64,000 nucleotides of DNA, from NCBI RefSeq assembly GCF_003597675.1, contig NZ_CP030828.1, positions 384,001-448,000 of the forward strand, in the 5' to 3' direction. Source of the DNA: Neorhizobium sp. NCHU2750 (lineage in GTDB: Bacteria; Pseudomonadota; Alphaproteobacteria; Rhizobiales; Rhizobiaceae). Each line of letters opens with the position of its first letter. Within the stretch, counting starts at the first letter, position 1. Shown here one piece after another: positions 34,172-43,503 of this stretch. The notes below the pieces were generated by a model, which was not told the DNA's origin, did no database searches, and saw only the letters and a program-made list of their open reading frames with translations. The position numbers and the translations under genes were made by a program.

Positions 34172-35577
34172 CGGCTCATGCCCTGCTGCTCGATGAACTC
34201 CGCGACATTTGCGGCGACGCCCAAGTGCTGACGGCGGATCTCGATGTCGAAGCCTATTCAACCGACTGGAAAAATAGCGTCCGCGGGCAACCGCTCTGTG
34301 TCGTGCGTCCCGCCAATACGGCTGAGGTCTCGGCCGTCGTGAAGGCATGCAATCGCCATCGCGTGCCGATCGTGCCGCAAGGGGGCAATACCGGCCTCGC
34401 CGCCGGTGCCACGCCGGGGCCGGATGGTGAAGAGGTGGTATTGTCATTGCTGCGCATGAAGGCGATCCGGGATCTCGATCCGGTCGGCATGACGGTGGAG
34501 GTGGAAGCCGGCGCCATCGTACAGACGGTCAAGGAAGAGGCGGAAAGGCGCGGACGACTGCTGCCCGTCAGCCTTGCCGCCGAGGGGTCGGCGATGGTCG
34601 GCGGTATCGTCTCGACCAATGCCGGCGGCATCAACGTCCTTCGCTACGGCATGACGCGCGCTCTGGTCCTCGGCCTTGAGGTCGTGCTCGCAGACGGCAC
34701 GGTGGTCGATGGGCTCCGGCATCTGCGCAAGGACAATGCCGGATATGACTGGAAGCAGTTGTTCATCGGGGCCGAAGGCACGCTCGGCATCATAACGGCT
34801 GCCGTTCTGCGTCTGGCTCCAATTCCGAGAGAGAGCGTTACGGCACTGCTATCCATCGCCGATGTCGAAACGGCGCTGAAGCTCTTTGCCCTGGCTCAAG
34901 ACCATGTTGGCGAAGCCCTCTCGGCTTTCGAGTTGATTTCGGCCACATCGCTTGGCCTCGTGGAGAAGCACGCAGGTCTCAAGAGCCCGATCGCCAGCGG
35001 CGACTGGTATCTGCTGGTCGAAGCATCTTCCAGCCTTTCCGGACTACAGCCAGCCATGGAGAAGTTACTGGAAGCGGCTTTCGAGCAAGGCCTGGCGCTT
35101 GATGGCGTCGTCGCATCGAGCCGACAACAGACGCAGGCGCTCTGGGCCCTGCGTGAACATGTTACCGAGGCGGAAGCGCGGGAAGGCGGTGGCTTGAAAC
35201 ACGATATCTCGGTGCCGCTCCGCACCATGGCGGACTTCCTTGTCGAAGCCGGTAAGGCGGTAACCGCAATTTGCCCGAGTGCTGCCTTCAATGTATTCGG
35301 GCACCTCGGAGACGGTAACCTGCATTACAATGTGCTTATGAATGGCGCCAAAGAGCAGGCCGCAGTGAACCGTGCCGTTCATGACGCGGTGGTCCGTCAT
35401 AGAGGTTCGATCTCCGCCGAACATGGCATCGGCCAGTATCGCCTTGGCGAGTGGCTGCGTACCAAGCCAGAAAGCGAACAGCTGTTGGCAAGGGCGGTCA
35501 AACAGGCAATCGATCCGGGCGGCATGTTCAATCCCGGCAAGCTCTTTCCGGCGACGCTGAAGGGGGACGCCGCATGA
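34168..35577 (+). CDS. FAD-linked oxidase (GlcD/D-lactate dehydrogenase-like)
   Basis: About 469 residues of the FAD-binding PCMH-type 2-hydroxy-acid oxidoreductases. The FAD pyrophosphate region is PIVPQGGNTGLAAGATPG, with AMVGGIVSTNAGGINVLRYG further on. The C-terminal FAD-oxidase domain shows KHDISVPL, NVFGHLGDGNLHYNV and SAEHGIGQYR, ending NPGKLFP. It oxidises a D-2-hydroxy acid to a keto acid. Coupled to the AroE-like gene by ATGA; a longer upstream frame is an artefact of that overlap. The next gene also starts within its stop (ATGA). Confidence 0.9.
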   Translation: MTAHALLLDELRDICGDAQVLTADLDVEAYSTDWKNSVRGQPLCVVRPANTAEVSAVVKACNRHRVPIVPQGGNTGLAAGATPGPDGEEVVLSLLRMKAIRDLDPVGMTVEVEAGAIVQTVKEEAERRGRLLPVSLAAEGSAMVGGIVSTNAGGINVLRYGMTRALVLGLEVVLADGTVVDGLRHLRKDNAGYDWKQLFIGAEGTLGIITAAVLRLAPIPRESVTALLSIADVETALKLFALAQDHVGEALSAFELISATSLGLVEKHAGLKSPIASGDWYLLVEASSSLSGLQPAMEKLLEAAFEQGLALDGVVASSRQQTQALWALREHVTEAEAREGGGLKHDISVPLRTMADFLVEAGKAVTAICPSAAFNVFGHLGDGNLHYNVLMNGAKEQAAVNRAVHDAVVRHRGSISAEHGIGQYRLGEWLRTKPESEQLLARAVKQAIDPGGMFNPGKLFPATLKGDAA

Positions 35578-37181
35578 GCGCTGAGCCGGAAACCTATGAC
35601 TATATCATCGTCGGTGGAGGTAATGCCGGTTGCGTGCTGGCCAATCGACTGACGGCGTCCGGACGCCACAGGGTGCTGCTGCTCGAAGCGGGTGGGCCGG
35701 GACGAAGCATCTGGATCGGCATTCCTGCCGGCTTTTCCAAGCTGCTCGTCGATCCGGTCTATAACTGGCGGTTCAAGTCCGAGCCTGAGGAGGCGACCAA
35801 CAATCGGGTCATTTCGGTGCCACGGGGCAGGGGGCTCGGCGGGTCGACGTTGATCAACGGGATGATCTATGTACGTGGCCAGCCGCAGGACTATGACGGC
35901 TGGGCGCAAGCCGGCTGCCGCGGCTGGAGTTTCGATGATGTTCTCCCTTTCTTCCGCAAGCTCGAGGATTATGACGGGGCGGCCAGCGCTCTGCGTGCCC
36001 AAGGCGGGCCCCTGTCATTGACGACGGTTGGCCTCAGGCCCTCGATCGGCGAGGCCTTCATCAAGGCGGCAGAAGAGGCAGGCTATAACCGAAATCCCGA
36101 CTACAATGCCGAGAGCCAGGACGGTTTCGGCTATTATCAGGTCAACCAGAAAAACGGTCGACGTGTAACTGCTGCAGACGCCTATCTGAAGCCGGCGATG
36201 AATCGGAGCAACCTGCGGGTGCTGACCAATGCCCATGTCCTGCGTATCGACTTTGAAGGCCAGCGGGCGATCGGTGTTACCGCGCGCGTAAGCGGGATGG
36301 AGCGAAGCTTTCGCGCCCGTGGCGAGGTGATCCTGACCGCTGGTGCTGCGCAGACCCCGCAATTGCTGGAATTGTCCGGGATCGGCAATCCAGATATCCT
36401 CCATCGTATCGGGATCGCGGTCAGGTATGCGCGCCCCGGTGTCGGCGAGAACTATATCGACCATTTCTGCACCCGGATGAACTGGAGGGTAAAGCTGCCC
36501 GTCACATTGAACGAGCAGACACGCGGGCTGCATCTGGCACGTGCGGTGGGCCAATATGCAGCGACCCGACGGGGCATCCTCACGCTCGGGACCGGCCTTG
36601 TGCATGGCTTCGTGCGCACCCGAGACGGTCTGGCCGGGCCTGATGTCCAGTATTTTTTCATGCATGCAAGCTATGCCAACGCCGCCGAGCGCATTCTGGA
36701 CAAGCATCCCGGCATGACGATCGGCGTCACGCAACTGAGACCGCAGTCGCGAGGTTCGATCCATGCGGCATCGTCTGATCCATATGCCGGTCCTATAATT
36801 CGGCCGAATTTTCTCGCAGTCGAGGAAGACCGTATTGCCATGGTCGAGGGCATGAAACTTGCCCGGCATATCGTCGAGCAGCCGGCCATGGACGCTTTCA
36901 GGGAGACGGAGACAAGTCCAGGCCATGAATGTGAAAGCGACGGCGATTGGCTAGCATTCGCGCGCGAAAACGGCCAGACCATCTACCATATCTGCGGTAC
37001 CTGCCGGATGGGTGGCGATCCGGATGCCATTGTCGATCCAAGCCTCAAGGTCAACGGCATCGCCGGGCTGCGGATCGCCGATGCATCGATCATGCCCACC
37101 ATCGTGTCTGGCAATACACAGGCGGCTGTGTTCATGATCGCCGAAAAGGCTGCCGATATGATCCTCGCCGAGGCTCGCTGA
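35574..37181 (+). CDS. GMC-family oxidoreductase (choline dehydrogenase-like)
   Basis: About 535 residues of the glucose-methanol-choline flavoprotein family. The N-terminal FAD motif is [20 protein letters not shown] signatures are RGRGLGGSTLINGMIYVRG and LTAGAAQTPQLLELSGIG. The C-terminal active-site region is IYHICGTCRMG, with [18 protein letters not shown] at the end. The active-site base position has His in IYHICGTC. Coupled to the preceding gene (ATGA) and last in the operon starting at 23876. Its relative at 39283-40878 is in the neighbouring operon. Substrate is an alcohol; choline is not implied. Confidence 0.88.
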   Translation: MSAEPETYDYIIVGGGNAGCVLANRLTASGRHRVLLLEAGGPGRSIWIGIPAGFSKLLVDPVYNWRFKSEPEEATNNRVISVPRGRGLGGSTLINGMIYVRGQPQDYDGWAQAGCRGWSFDDVLPFFRKLEDYDGAASALRAQGGPLSLTTVGLRPSIGEAFIKAAEEAGYNRNPDYNAESQDGFGYYQVNQKNGRRVTAADAYLKPAMNRSNLRVLTNAHVLRIDFEGQRAIGVTARVSGMERSFRARGEVILTAGAAQTPQLLELSGIGNPDILHRIGIAVRYARPGVGENYIDHFCTRMNWRVKLPVTLNEQTRGLHLARAVGQYAATRRGILTLGTGLVHGFVRTRDGLAGPDVQYFFMHASYANAAERILDKHPGMTIGVTQLRPQSRGSIHAASSDPYAGPIIRPNFLAVEEDRIAMVEGMKLARHIVEQPAMDAFRETETSPGHECESDGDWLAFARENGQTIYHICGTCRMGGDPDAIVDPSLKVNGIAGLRIADASIMPTIVSGNTQAAVFMIAEKAADMILAEAR

Positions 37182-37213
37182 TTTTTGATGTAGCCTCCCG
37201 GATATGCCGTTCC

Positions 37214-37249
37214 CAATTCTGTGATCGGAATTGAAATACCGTTCGGTAT
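37214..37249. promoter_or_regulatory. Operator-like palindromes upstream of the aldo/keto reductase gene
   Basis: ATACCG-TT-CGGTAT (37236-37249) is a perfect 14-bp palindrome of the kind recognised by TetR-family repressors. CAATTC-N8-GAATTG (37214-37233) lies just before it. Both are 115-150 bases upstream of the reductase start. No TetR gene is in the window, so the controlling protein must be encoded elsewhere. Confidence 0.5.
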
Positions 37250-37364
37250 GCGACATCTATGTCTCAACCCCACGCGAAATAATGTTGACGTGGTAGGGTG
37301 GACAATTTGCCGGCCGGTGACATGCGTTGCCAGTGGCCGATCACGCATGAGAAAGGACCGGCCC

Positions 37365-38195
37365 ATGCCGAACACAGCCCCCAGTGTCAAACTCCTCAAC
37401 GGCATAGAAATGCCCCAGCTTGGTCTGGGAACCTGGCCGATGGATGATGCCGAAGCGACCCATGCTGTGGCCGGGGCGATCCGTGGCGGTTATCGCCTTA
37501 TAGATACCGCCGAGAACTATCAGAACGAAACCGGTGTCGGGGCAGGCATTCGAGCCAGTGGCGTCGCTCGTTCCGAGATTTTTCTGACCACCAAGTTCAA
37601 CAGGGAATGGCACAGCGTCAGCGGCGTTCGTGCCGCTTGCGAGGCCAGTCTCGGACGGCTGAGGCTCGACTACATCGATCTGCTGCTGATCCACTGGCCC
37701 AATCCTGATCAGGGTCGTTATGTCGAAGCCTTCGAAGGACTGACGAAAGTTCTTGAAGCCGGCCTCGTCCGTTCGATCGGTGTGTCGAATTTCAAGCCAG
37801 CCCATCTGCAGAAGCTTTTCGATGCTGGCTATACGCCGCATGTGAACCAGATCCAGATGGACCCATACCATGCGCGCGCCGATATCGTGGCGGTAAGCGC
37901 GTCCAAGGGGATTATCACCGAAGCATGGAGCCCTTTGGGACGCGGAAACGAGATGCTGAGTGACCCGGCAATCGTGGCGATCGCCAAGGCTCATGGTCGC
38001 ACGCCGGCCCAGGTCGTGCTGAGATGGCATACCCAGCTTGGTCATGTCGCTACGCCGAAGTCATCCGATCCGAAGCGTCAGGCGGAAAACCTGGACATTT
38101 TCGATTTTCATCTTTCGGCGGATGAACTGGCGAGCTTGAACTCTCTTGATCGACCTCAAGATGAAATTACCGATGCCGATGTTTTCGGTCATTAA
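37365..38195 (+). CDS. Aldo/keto reductase (2,5-diketogluconate reductase-like)
   Basis: About 276 residues of the AKR family. The catalytic tetrad is visible: Asp in YRLIDTAENYQNE, Tyr in the same segment, Lys in FLTTKFN and His in LLLIHWPNP. C-terminal NADPH-binding residues are near TPKSSDPKRQAENL. Start 37365 has GAGAAAGGA just upstream; a longer frame to 37221 would swallow the operator-like palindromes. It appears to have its own promoter, 183 bases after the GMC gene. Reduces an aldehyde or ketone, substrate unknown. Confidence 0.9.
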   Translation: MPNTAPSVKLLNGIEMPQLGLGTWPMDDAEATHAVAGAIRGGYRLIDTAENYQNETGVGAGIRASGVARSEIFLTTKFNREWHSVSGVRAACEASLGRLRLDYIDLLLIHWPNPDQGRYVEAFEGLTKVLEAGLVRSIGVSNFKPAHLQKLFDAGYTPHVNQIQMDPYHARADIVAVSASKGIITEAWSPLGRGNEMLSDPAIVAIAKAHGRTPAQVVLRWHTQLGHVATPKSSDPKRQAENLDIFDFHLSADELASLNSLDRPQDEITDADVFGH

Positions 38196-38205
38196 GCACA
38201 GTCGT

Positions 38206-38236
38206 CAGCGTCTGCTCGCTGACTGAGCGGACGCTG
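38206..38236. terminator. Stem-loop after the aldo/keto reductase gene
   Basis: CAGCGTCTGCTC and GAGCGGACGCTG pair over 12 bp (one G-U) with a 7-base loop, starting 10 bases after the reductase stop and between convergent genes. No clear T-run, so termination strength is uncertain. Confidence 0.55.
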
Positions 38237-38365
38237 GCCGGCGCTGATGGGGTGATCGTCAGCAGATGAGCACTGACGGGTAAACTGAGGCAGAGCTTAC
38301 AGGCATCTCTGAGGTCGATGACACACCGTGCCGTAGGACCATAGACCTGATAAAAATTAGGCCGA

Positions 38366-39244
38366 TCAGCTTTCCCGCAGCATCCGGATGATGGCGGAAA
38401 AATCTTCCGCGCCATGTCCCCCCTTCTCGAAGGCTGCATAAACCTCGGCGGCATGTGCGCCGAGCGGTGTGGCGGCTCCCGATTGCCGCGATGCCTCCTG
38501 CGACAGAAGCAGGTCCTTCAGCATCAATGCGGCAGCAAATCCGGGCTTGTAGTCGTTGTTGGCCGGTGATGTCGGCACCGGGCCGGGTACGGGGCAATAG
38601 GTCGTGAGCGACCAGCACTGACCGGACGAGGTGGATGCGACATCGAAAAGGGCTTGATGCGAGAGGCCGAGTTTTTCCGCCAGAACGAAGGCCTCGCTGA
38701 CGCCGATCATCGAGATCCCGAGGATCATGTTGTTGCAGATCTTGGCCGCCTGGCCAGCGCCGTCGCGGCCGCAGTGAACAATCTTGCGCCCCATAGCCTC
38801 GAGGATTGACTTGCCGGCGGCAAAGGCTTCACTGGTGCCTCCTACCATAAAGGTCAGCGTGCCGGCGGTGGCTCCACTCGTCCCGCCCGACACGGGCGCA
38901 TCGAGCGAAAGGCAGTTCATGACACCCGCCAGCTTGTGCGCATGCCGTGCACTTTCGACATCGACGGTCGAGCAGTCGATGATCAGCGTTCCTTCAGCCA
39001 CAAGTGTCGCGAGGTCGGTCCAGACTGAGACGACGTGCTGGCCCTTGGGTAGCATGGTGATGACGCATTGCGCTTCCCTGACGGCCTTTGCCAGCGAGGC
39101 TGCGGGGACCACACCGAGCTCTTCGGCCGCCTTCATCGAGGGTTCCGAAAGGTCAAAGCCGAGGACCGAATGTCCTGCCTTTACCAGATTGGCGGCCATA
39201 GGACCGCCCATGTTTCCGAGCCCGATGAATGCGATCCTGGTCAT
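38366..39244 (-). CDS. 3-hydroxyisobutyrate dehydrogenase-like NAD(P)-dependent enzyme
   Basis: About 292 residues of the beta-hydroxyacid dehydrogenase family. The NAD motif is IAFIGLGNMGGPMAANLVKA; the substrate-binding signature is DAPVSGGTSGATAGTLTFMV; the catalytic Lys region is GQAAKICNNMILG. Start at 39244 because GAGGGAAAA is just upstream. Last gene of the leftward operon headed by the binding protein at 44289. Acts on a 3-hydroxy acid such as 3-hydroxyisobutyrate, tartronate semialdehyde or a relative; which one is not determinable. Confidence 0.88.
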   Translation of the reverse strand: MTRIAFIGLGNMGGPMAANLVKAGHSVLGFDLSEPSMKAAEELGVVPAASLAKAVREAQCVITMLPKGQHVVSVWTDLATLVAEGTLIIDCSTVDVESARHAHKLAGVMNCLSLDAPVSGGTSGATAGTLTFMVGGTSEAFAAGKSILEAMGRKIVHCGRDGAGQAAKICNNMILGISMIGVSEAFVLAEKLGLSHQALFDVASTSSGQCWSLTTYCPVPGPVPTSPANNDYKPGFAAALMLKDLLLSQEASRQSGAATPLGAHAAEVYAAFEKGGHGAEDFSAIIRMLRES

Positions 39245-39282
39245 GTTTTTCCCTCCTCTATCATCCGCAAGCAACCGATTGG

Positions 39283-40878
39283 TCAGCGATTGTCCGCAAG
39301 GATCATGTCCGCCGCCTTTTCGGCGATCATGATTGTCGGTGAATTGGTGTTGCCGGAGGTGATGGACGGCATGATCGATGCATCGGCGATGCGCAACCGC
39401 CCGAGCGCGCGTAACTTCAACCGTGGATCGACAACGCTGTCCGGATCTGCCCCCATCCGCGCGGTTCCGACCGGGTGAAAGATCGTCGTGCCGATCTCTC
39501 CGGCGGCCCTTTCCAGATCGGCATCGCTCTCGTAGCTCGGGCCGGGCTTGTATTCCTCGGGCCGATAGCGCGCGAAGGCCGGTCGACTGACGATGTCCCG
39601 CGTCAGGCGGATCGAGCGCACGGCTGTCTCGCGGTCGGCCGTCGTTGACAGGTAGTTCGGCCGGATTGCGGGGGCGAGAGCGAAATCAGGCCCCTTCAGA
39701 TGCACCGAGCCCCGGCTTTCGGGCCGGAGATTGCATACGCTTGCGGTCATGGCCGGGAAGGTGTGCACAGGCTCGCCGAACCGGTCGAGCGAGACCGGCT
39801 GGACATGATATTCGAGGTCGGCGGTCTCCTTGTCCGGGCCGGATCTGGTGAACATGCCGAGCTGGCTCGGCGCCATGGACATCGGCCCGGAGCGCTTCAA
39901 CGCATATTCCAGCCCGATCGCCATCTTGCCGAGAAGGCGGGAAGCCTGCTCGTTGAGTGTCGGTACGCCTGTGACCTTGTAGACGAGACGAAGCTGGAGA
40001 TGGTCCTGCAGGTTCTCGCCGACCGCCTTGACCTCCTTTTCAATCTTGATGCCGGCAGCCGTGAGCGCATCTGCGCGCCCTATGCCGGAGAGTTCAAGGA
40101 TATGCGGTGTGCCGATTGCGCCGGCCGATAGAATCGTCTCGCACCGGGCATGAGCCGTTTTGGTGATGCCCTCATGCTGGAACTCGACGCCCTTCACCTC
40201 TCCGTTCTCGACGATCAATCTGCGGACATGCGCCTTTGTCAGCACGCGAAGGTTCTGCCTCTTCAGTGCCGGCCGCAGAAAGGCTTTCGATGTGTTCCAG
40301 CGGATGCCGGACCGCTGGTTGACGTCGAAATAGCTGGAGCCTTCATTGTCGCCGCGATTGAAATCGTCGATGGGCGGGATGCCGGCCTCTTCCGCCGCTT
40401 GCTGAAAGGCATCGAGCACCGCCCAACGGACGCGTGCCTTTTCCACCCGCCACTCGCCACCGGTGCCGTGCAGGCCATCCTCGCCTTTGTAAAAATCCTC
40501 GCTTTTTCTGAAAAAAGGCAGCACATCGTCCCAGCCCCACCCTGCGCAGCCGGTCTGACGCCAGAGATCGTAATCGCGTGCCTGACCGCGCATATAGATC
40601 ATGCCGTTGATCGACGAGCAGCCACCCAGCAGCTTGCCGCGGGGATAGGAAAGCGAACGGCCGTTCAACCTCTCTTCCTTTTCGGTGGTGAAACACCAAT
40701 CCGTGCGCGGGTTGTTGATGCAATAGAGATAGCCGACCGGGATATGGACCCAGTGGTAGTTGTCATTGCCTCCGGCTTCAAGCAGCAGGACACGATTTCG
40801 GCTGTCGGCTGACAGCCTGTTGGCAAGCACACAGCCAGCGCTTCCCGCACCGATGATAATGTAATCGTAGATTTCCAT
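39283..40878 (-). CDS. GMC-family oxidoreductase (choline dehydrogenase-like)
   Basis: 531 residues. FAD motif [23 protein letters not shown] signatures [20 protein letters not shown] and [19 protein letters not shown]-terminal [20 protein letters not shown] with the active-site His. It resembles alcohol/polyethylene-glycol/choline dehydrogenases used by proteobacteria to oxidise primary alcohols to aldehydes. It lies 12 bases after the LivM-type permease gene, so it belongs to the transporter operon and probably oxidises the imported compound. Confidence 0.9.
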   Translation of the reverse strand: MEIYDYIIIGAGSAGCVLANRLSADSRNRVLLLEAGGNDNYHWVHIPVGYLYCINNPRTDWCFTTEKEERLNGRSLSYPRGKLLGGCSSINGMIYMRGQARDYDLWRQTGCAGWGWDDVLPFFRKSEDFYKGEDGLHGTGGEWRVEKARVRWAVLDAFQQAAEEAGIPPIDDFNRGDNEGSSYFDVNQRSGIRWNTSKAFLRPALKRQNLRVLTKAHVRRLIVENGEVKGVEFQHEGITKTAHARCETILSAGAIGTPHILELSGIGRADALTAAGIKIEKEVKAVGENLQDHLQLRLVYKVTGVPTLNEQASRLLGKMAIGLEYALKRSGPMSMAPSQLGMFTRSGPDKETADLEYHVQPVSLDRFGEPVHTFPAMTASVCNLRPESRGSVHLKGPDFALAPAIRPNYLSTTADRETAVRSIRLTRDIVSRPAFARYRPEEYKPGPSYESDADLERAAGEIGTTIFHPVGTARMGADPDSVVDPRLKLRALGRLRIADASIMPSITSGNTNSPTIMIAEKAADMILADNR

Positions 40879-40890
40879 GATCTTCGCCAG

Positions 40891-41895
40891 TTAACGCCGG
40901 TGCTCGAAGCCGAGCCTGCGACCGAGCCGCGATGCGTAGAATTCTCCGATGATGCCGCGCCGGAAGAGGAGCACGCAGACCATGAAGACGATCCCGGTGA
41001 TGATGGTGACCGGGAATTGCGACGTTGCCAGGTAGTTCTGCAGGGCAACAACGAGGCCGGCACCGAAGATCGGGCCGATCAGCGTGCCGATCCCGCCGAG
41101 CAGTGTCATCAGGATCACTTCGCCGGATGTCTGCCAGCTGACATCGGTCAGGGTGGCAAACTGGAAGACAAGCGCCTTGGTCGCACCTGCCGCGCCTGCC
41201 AGGGCGGCAGACATGACGAAGGCGCCGAGCTTGTAGCGCGCTACCGAATAACCGAGCGAAATGGCGCGCTGCTCATTTTCGCGGATCGACTTCAGGATCA
41301 TGCCGAAGGGCGAATTGATGAACCGCCACATGATGAGCATGCCGATCAGGAACACCGCCAGTACGAAGTAATACATGTTGGTGGTGTCTGCGAGATCGAT
41401 GACGCCGAACAGGTGACCGCGCGGCACCGATTGGATGCCATCCTCACCATGGGTGAATGAGGCCTGCAGGCAGAAGAAGAAGAACATCTGCGACAGCGCC
41501 AGCGTGATCATCGCAAAATAGATGCCCTGGCGGCGAATGGCGAAAAAGCCCATGACGAGCCCCAGCAAGGCAGCACCGAGCGCGCCTGTGAGGATGCCAA
41601 GTTCAGGGGAAAAGCCCCATTCCTTCACCGCATGCGCAGTGAAATAGGCGGCTCCGCCGAAGAACGCTGCATGCCCGAAGGACAGGAGCCCGGTATAGCC
41701 GAGCAGAAGGTTGAAGGCGCAGGCGAAAAGAGCAAAACACAGAAGCTTCATCAGGAAGATCGGGTAGAGGGCCAGCGGCGCGACGACCAGCAGGATCAGG
41801 CCGATGACAAGGAAGGCAGCATAGGCTCTGGACGCAGTGGTGGAGCGCTCGATGCGGGCGGGTGAAACCGCACTCGACTGGGTGACGTGGCTCAT
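40891..41895 (-). CDS. Branched-chain-type ABC transporter permease (LivM type)
   Basis: About 334 residues with eight or more membrane segments and LivM motifs (LGYTGLLSFGHAAFFGGAAY; RAISLGYSVARYKLGAFVMS; LLGGIGTLIGPIFGAG). The start at 41895 has GGAGGAAG 8 bases upstream; a longer frame overlaps the LivH stop. Partner of the LivH-type gene 13 bases upstream. Confidence 0.92.
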   Translation of the reverse strand: MSHVTQSSAVSPARIERSTTASRAYAAFLVIGLILLVVAPLALYPIFLMKLLCFALFACAFNLLLGYTGLLSFGHAAFFGGAAYFTAHAVKEWGFSPELGILTGALGAALLGLVMGFFAIRRQGIYFAMITLALSQMFFFFCLQASFTHGEDGIQSVPRGHLFGVIDLADTTNMYYFVLAVFLIGMLIMWRFINSPFGMILKSIRENEQRAISLGYSVARYKLGAFVMSAALAGAAGATKALVFQFATLTDVSWQTSGEVILMTLLGGIGTLIGPIFGAGLVVALQNYLATSQFPVTIITGIVFMVCVLLFRRGIIGEFYASRLGRRLGFEHRR

Positions 41896-41908
41896 ATCCG
41901 GCTTCCTC

Positions 41909-42796
41909 CTATACGTCGCGGCCAAACAGGCCGGCCGGCCGGATCAGCAGGACGATGGCCATGATCACGAAGATCACGATGTTCGACGCCTCCGGGTAGA
42001 AGACCTTGGTGAGGCCCTCTGCAATTCCGAGCATGTATCCCGTGACGATCGCTCCCATGATCGACCCCATGCCGCCAACCACGACAACGGCGAAAACGAC
42101 GATGATGATGTTGGAACCCATCAGCGGAGAGACCTGATAGACCGGTGCCGCGAGCACGCCGGCGAAGGCGGCGAGGCCGGCTCCGAGTGCGTAGGTGAGG
42201 GTCAGCAGCATCGGCACATTGACGCCGAAGGCCTGCACCAGCGTCGGGTTTTCGGTGGCGGCCCGCAGATAGGCGCCGAGCTTCGTTTTCTCGATCAGGA
42301 GCCAGGTGCCGATACAGGCAATGAGCGACACGATCACCACCCAGCCGCGATAATTCGGCAGGAACATGAAGCCCAGATTGGTGGCGCCCGTCAGTTGCGG
42401 CGGCGGTGCATAGGGCTGGCCGGAAGAACCATAGAGATAGCGGAATGTGCCTTCGATCGTCAGCGCCAGACCGAAGGTGAAGAGCAGGCCATAGAGGGGA
42501 TCGAGCTTGTAGAGGCGAGAGAGCATGAAACGTTCGACGACCGCGCCGAAAAGCCCGACGACGATCGGCGCGAGAAACAGCGCGAACCAGTAGTTGATGC
42601 CGAAATAGTGGAGCATCAGCATGGCCACGAAGGCACCGAGCATATATTGCGCGCCATGGGCGAAGTTGATGACGCGAAGCAGGCCGAAGATGACCGCAAG
42701 CCCGAGGCTCAGCAGCGCATAGAACGAGCCGTTGATCAGGCCGATCAGAAGCTGCCCCATGAAGGCCTGCAACGGTATGCCGAAGATCGTCGTCAT
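41909..42796 (-). CDS. Branched-chain-type ABC transporter permease (LivH type)
   Basis: 295 residues with LivH landmarks: LINGSFYALLSLGLAVIFGL, RVINFAHGAQYMLGAFV and VVVGGMGSIMGAIVTGYMLG. GGGAG precedes the start. It lies 4 bases after the LivF-type gene, inside a compact five-gene transporter set. Confidence 0.92.
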   Translation of the reverse strand: MTTIFGIPLQAFMGQLLIGLINGSFYALLSLGLAVIFGLLRVINFAHGAQYMLGAFVAMLMLHYFGINYWFALFLAPIVVGLFGAVVERFMLSRLYKLDPLYGLLFTFGLALTIEGTFRYLYGSSGQPYAPPPQLTGATNLGFMFLPNYRGWVVIVSLIACIGTWLLIEKTKLGAYLRAATENPTLVQAFGVNVPMLLTLTYALGAGLAAFAGVLAAPVYQVSPLMGSNIIIVVFAVVVVGGMGSIMGAIVTGYMLGIAEGLTKVFYPEASNIVIFVIMAIVLLIRPAGLFGRDV

Positions 42797-42800
42797 GGCA

Positions 42801-43502
42801 TCAGACTCCCAGAACCTTGTGCAGCGTCTGCATTTTTTGCGGCAGTTCCCCGACGGGGAAATCGGCGACCATCCTGCCGTGATCCATCAGGTAGAAGCGA
42901 TCGGCGACGCGGCTGGCGAAACGAAAGTTCTGTTCCACCATCAGCACAGTCATGCCGCGCGCTTTCAGCGTCTTCAGTACCTCGCCGATGCGCTGGACGA
43001 TGACAGGTGCCAGTCCCTCGGTCGGCTCATCGAGAATGAGAAGCTTGACGCCGGTGCGCAGGATACGGGCGATTGCCAGCATCTGCTGCTCTCCGCCGGA
43101 GAGTTTCGTACCGGGGCTGGCGCGTCTCTCGTGAAGATTGGGGAAAAGCGTGTAGATCTCGTCGAGGGGCATCCCTCCCTCGGCCACGACGGGTGGCAAC
43201 ATCAGATTTTCCTCGACTGTAAGGGTCGAGAAAATGCCGCGCTCCTCCGGCACGAAGCCGAGGCCGGCATGCGCCGTGCGATGCAATGGTACGGACAGCA
43301 TGTCCTTTCCAGCAAAGCGGATATCGCCCCGGCGTTCGCGGATGATGCCCATGATCGTCCGCAGCGTGGTGGTCTTGCCGACGCCGTTGCGGCCGAGAAT
43401 GGTGATCGTCTCGCCTTCTCGAACCGTCATGTCGACGCCGTGCAGGACATGGCTTTCGCCATACCATGCGTTGAGATTGGAGACCTGAAGCAATGGCGTC
43501 AT
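42801..43502 (-). CDS. Branched-chain-type ABC transporter ATP-binding protein (LivF type)
   Basis: About 233 residues. Walker A GRNGVGKTTTLRT, signature LSGGEQQML, Walker B LLILDEPTEG, and the LivF stretch AGLGFVPEERGIFSTLTVEE. Start at 43502 with GGAGGAGAG 6 bases upstream; it nearly abuts the LivG stop. Confidence 0.92.
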   Translation of the reverse strand: MTPLLQVSNLNAWYGESHVLHGVDMTVREGETITILGRNGVGKTTTLRTIMGIIRERRGDIRFAGKDMLSVPLHRTAHAGLGFVPEERGIFSTLTVEENLMLPPVVAEGGMPLDEIYTLFPNLHERRASPGTKLSGGEQQMLAIARILRTGVKLLILDEPTEGLAPVIVQRIGEVLKTLKARGMTVLMVEQNFRFASRVADRFYLMDHGRMVADFPVGELPQKMQTLHKVLGV

Positions 43503-43503
43503 G

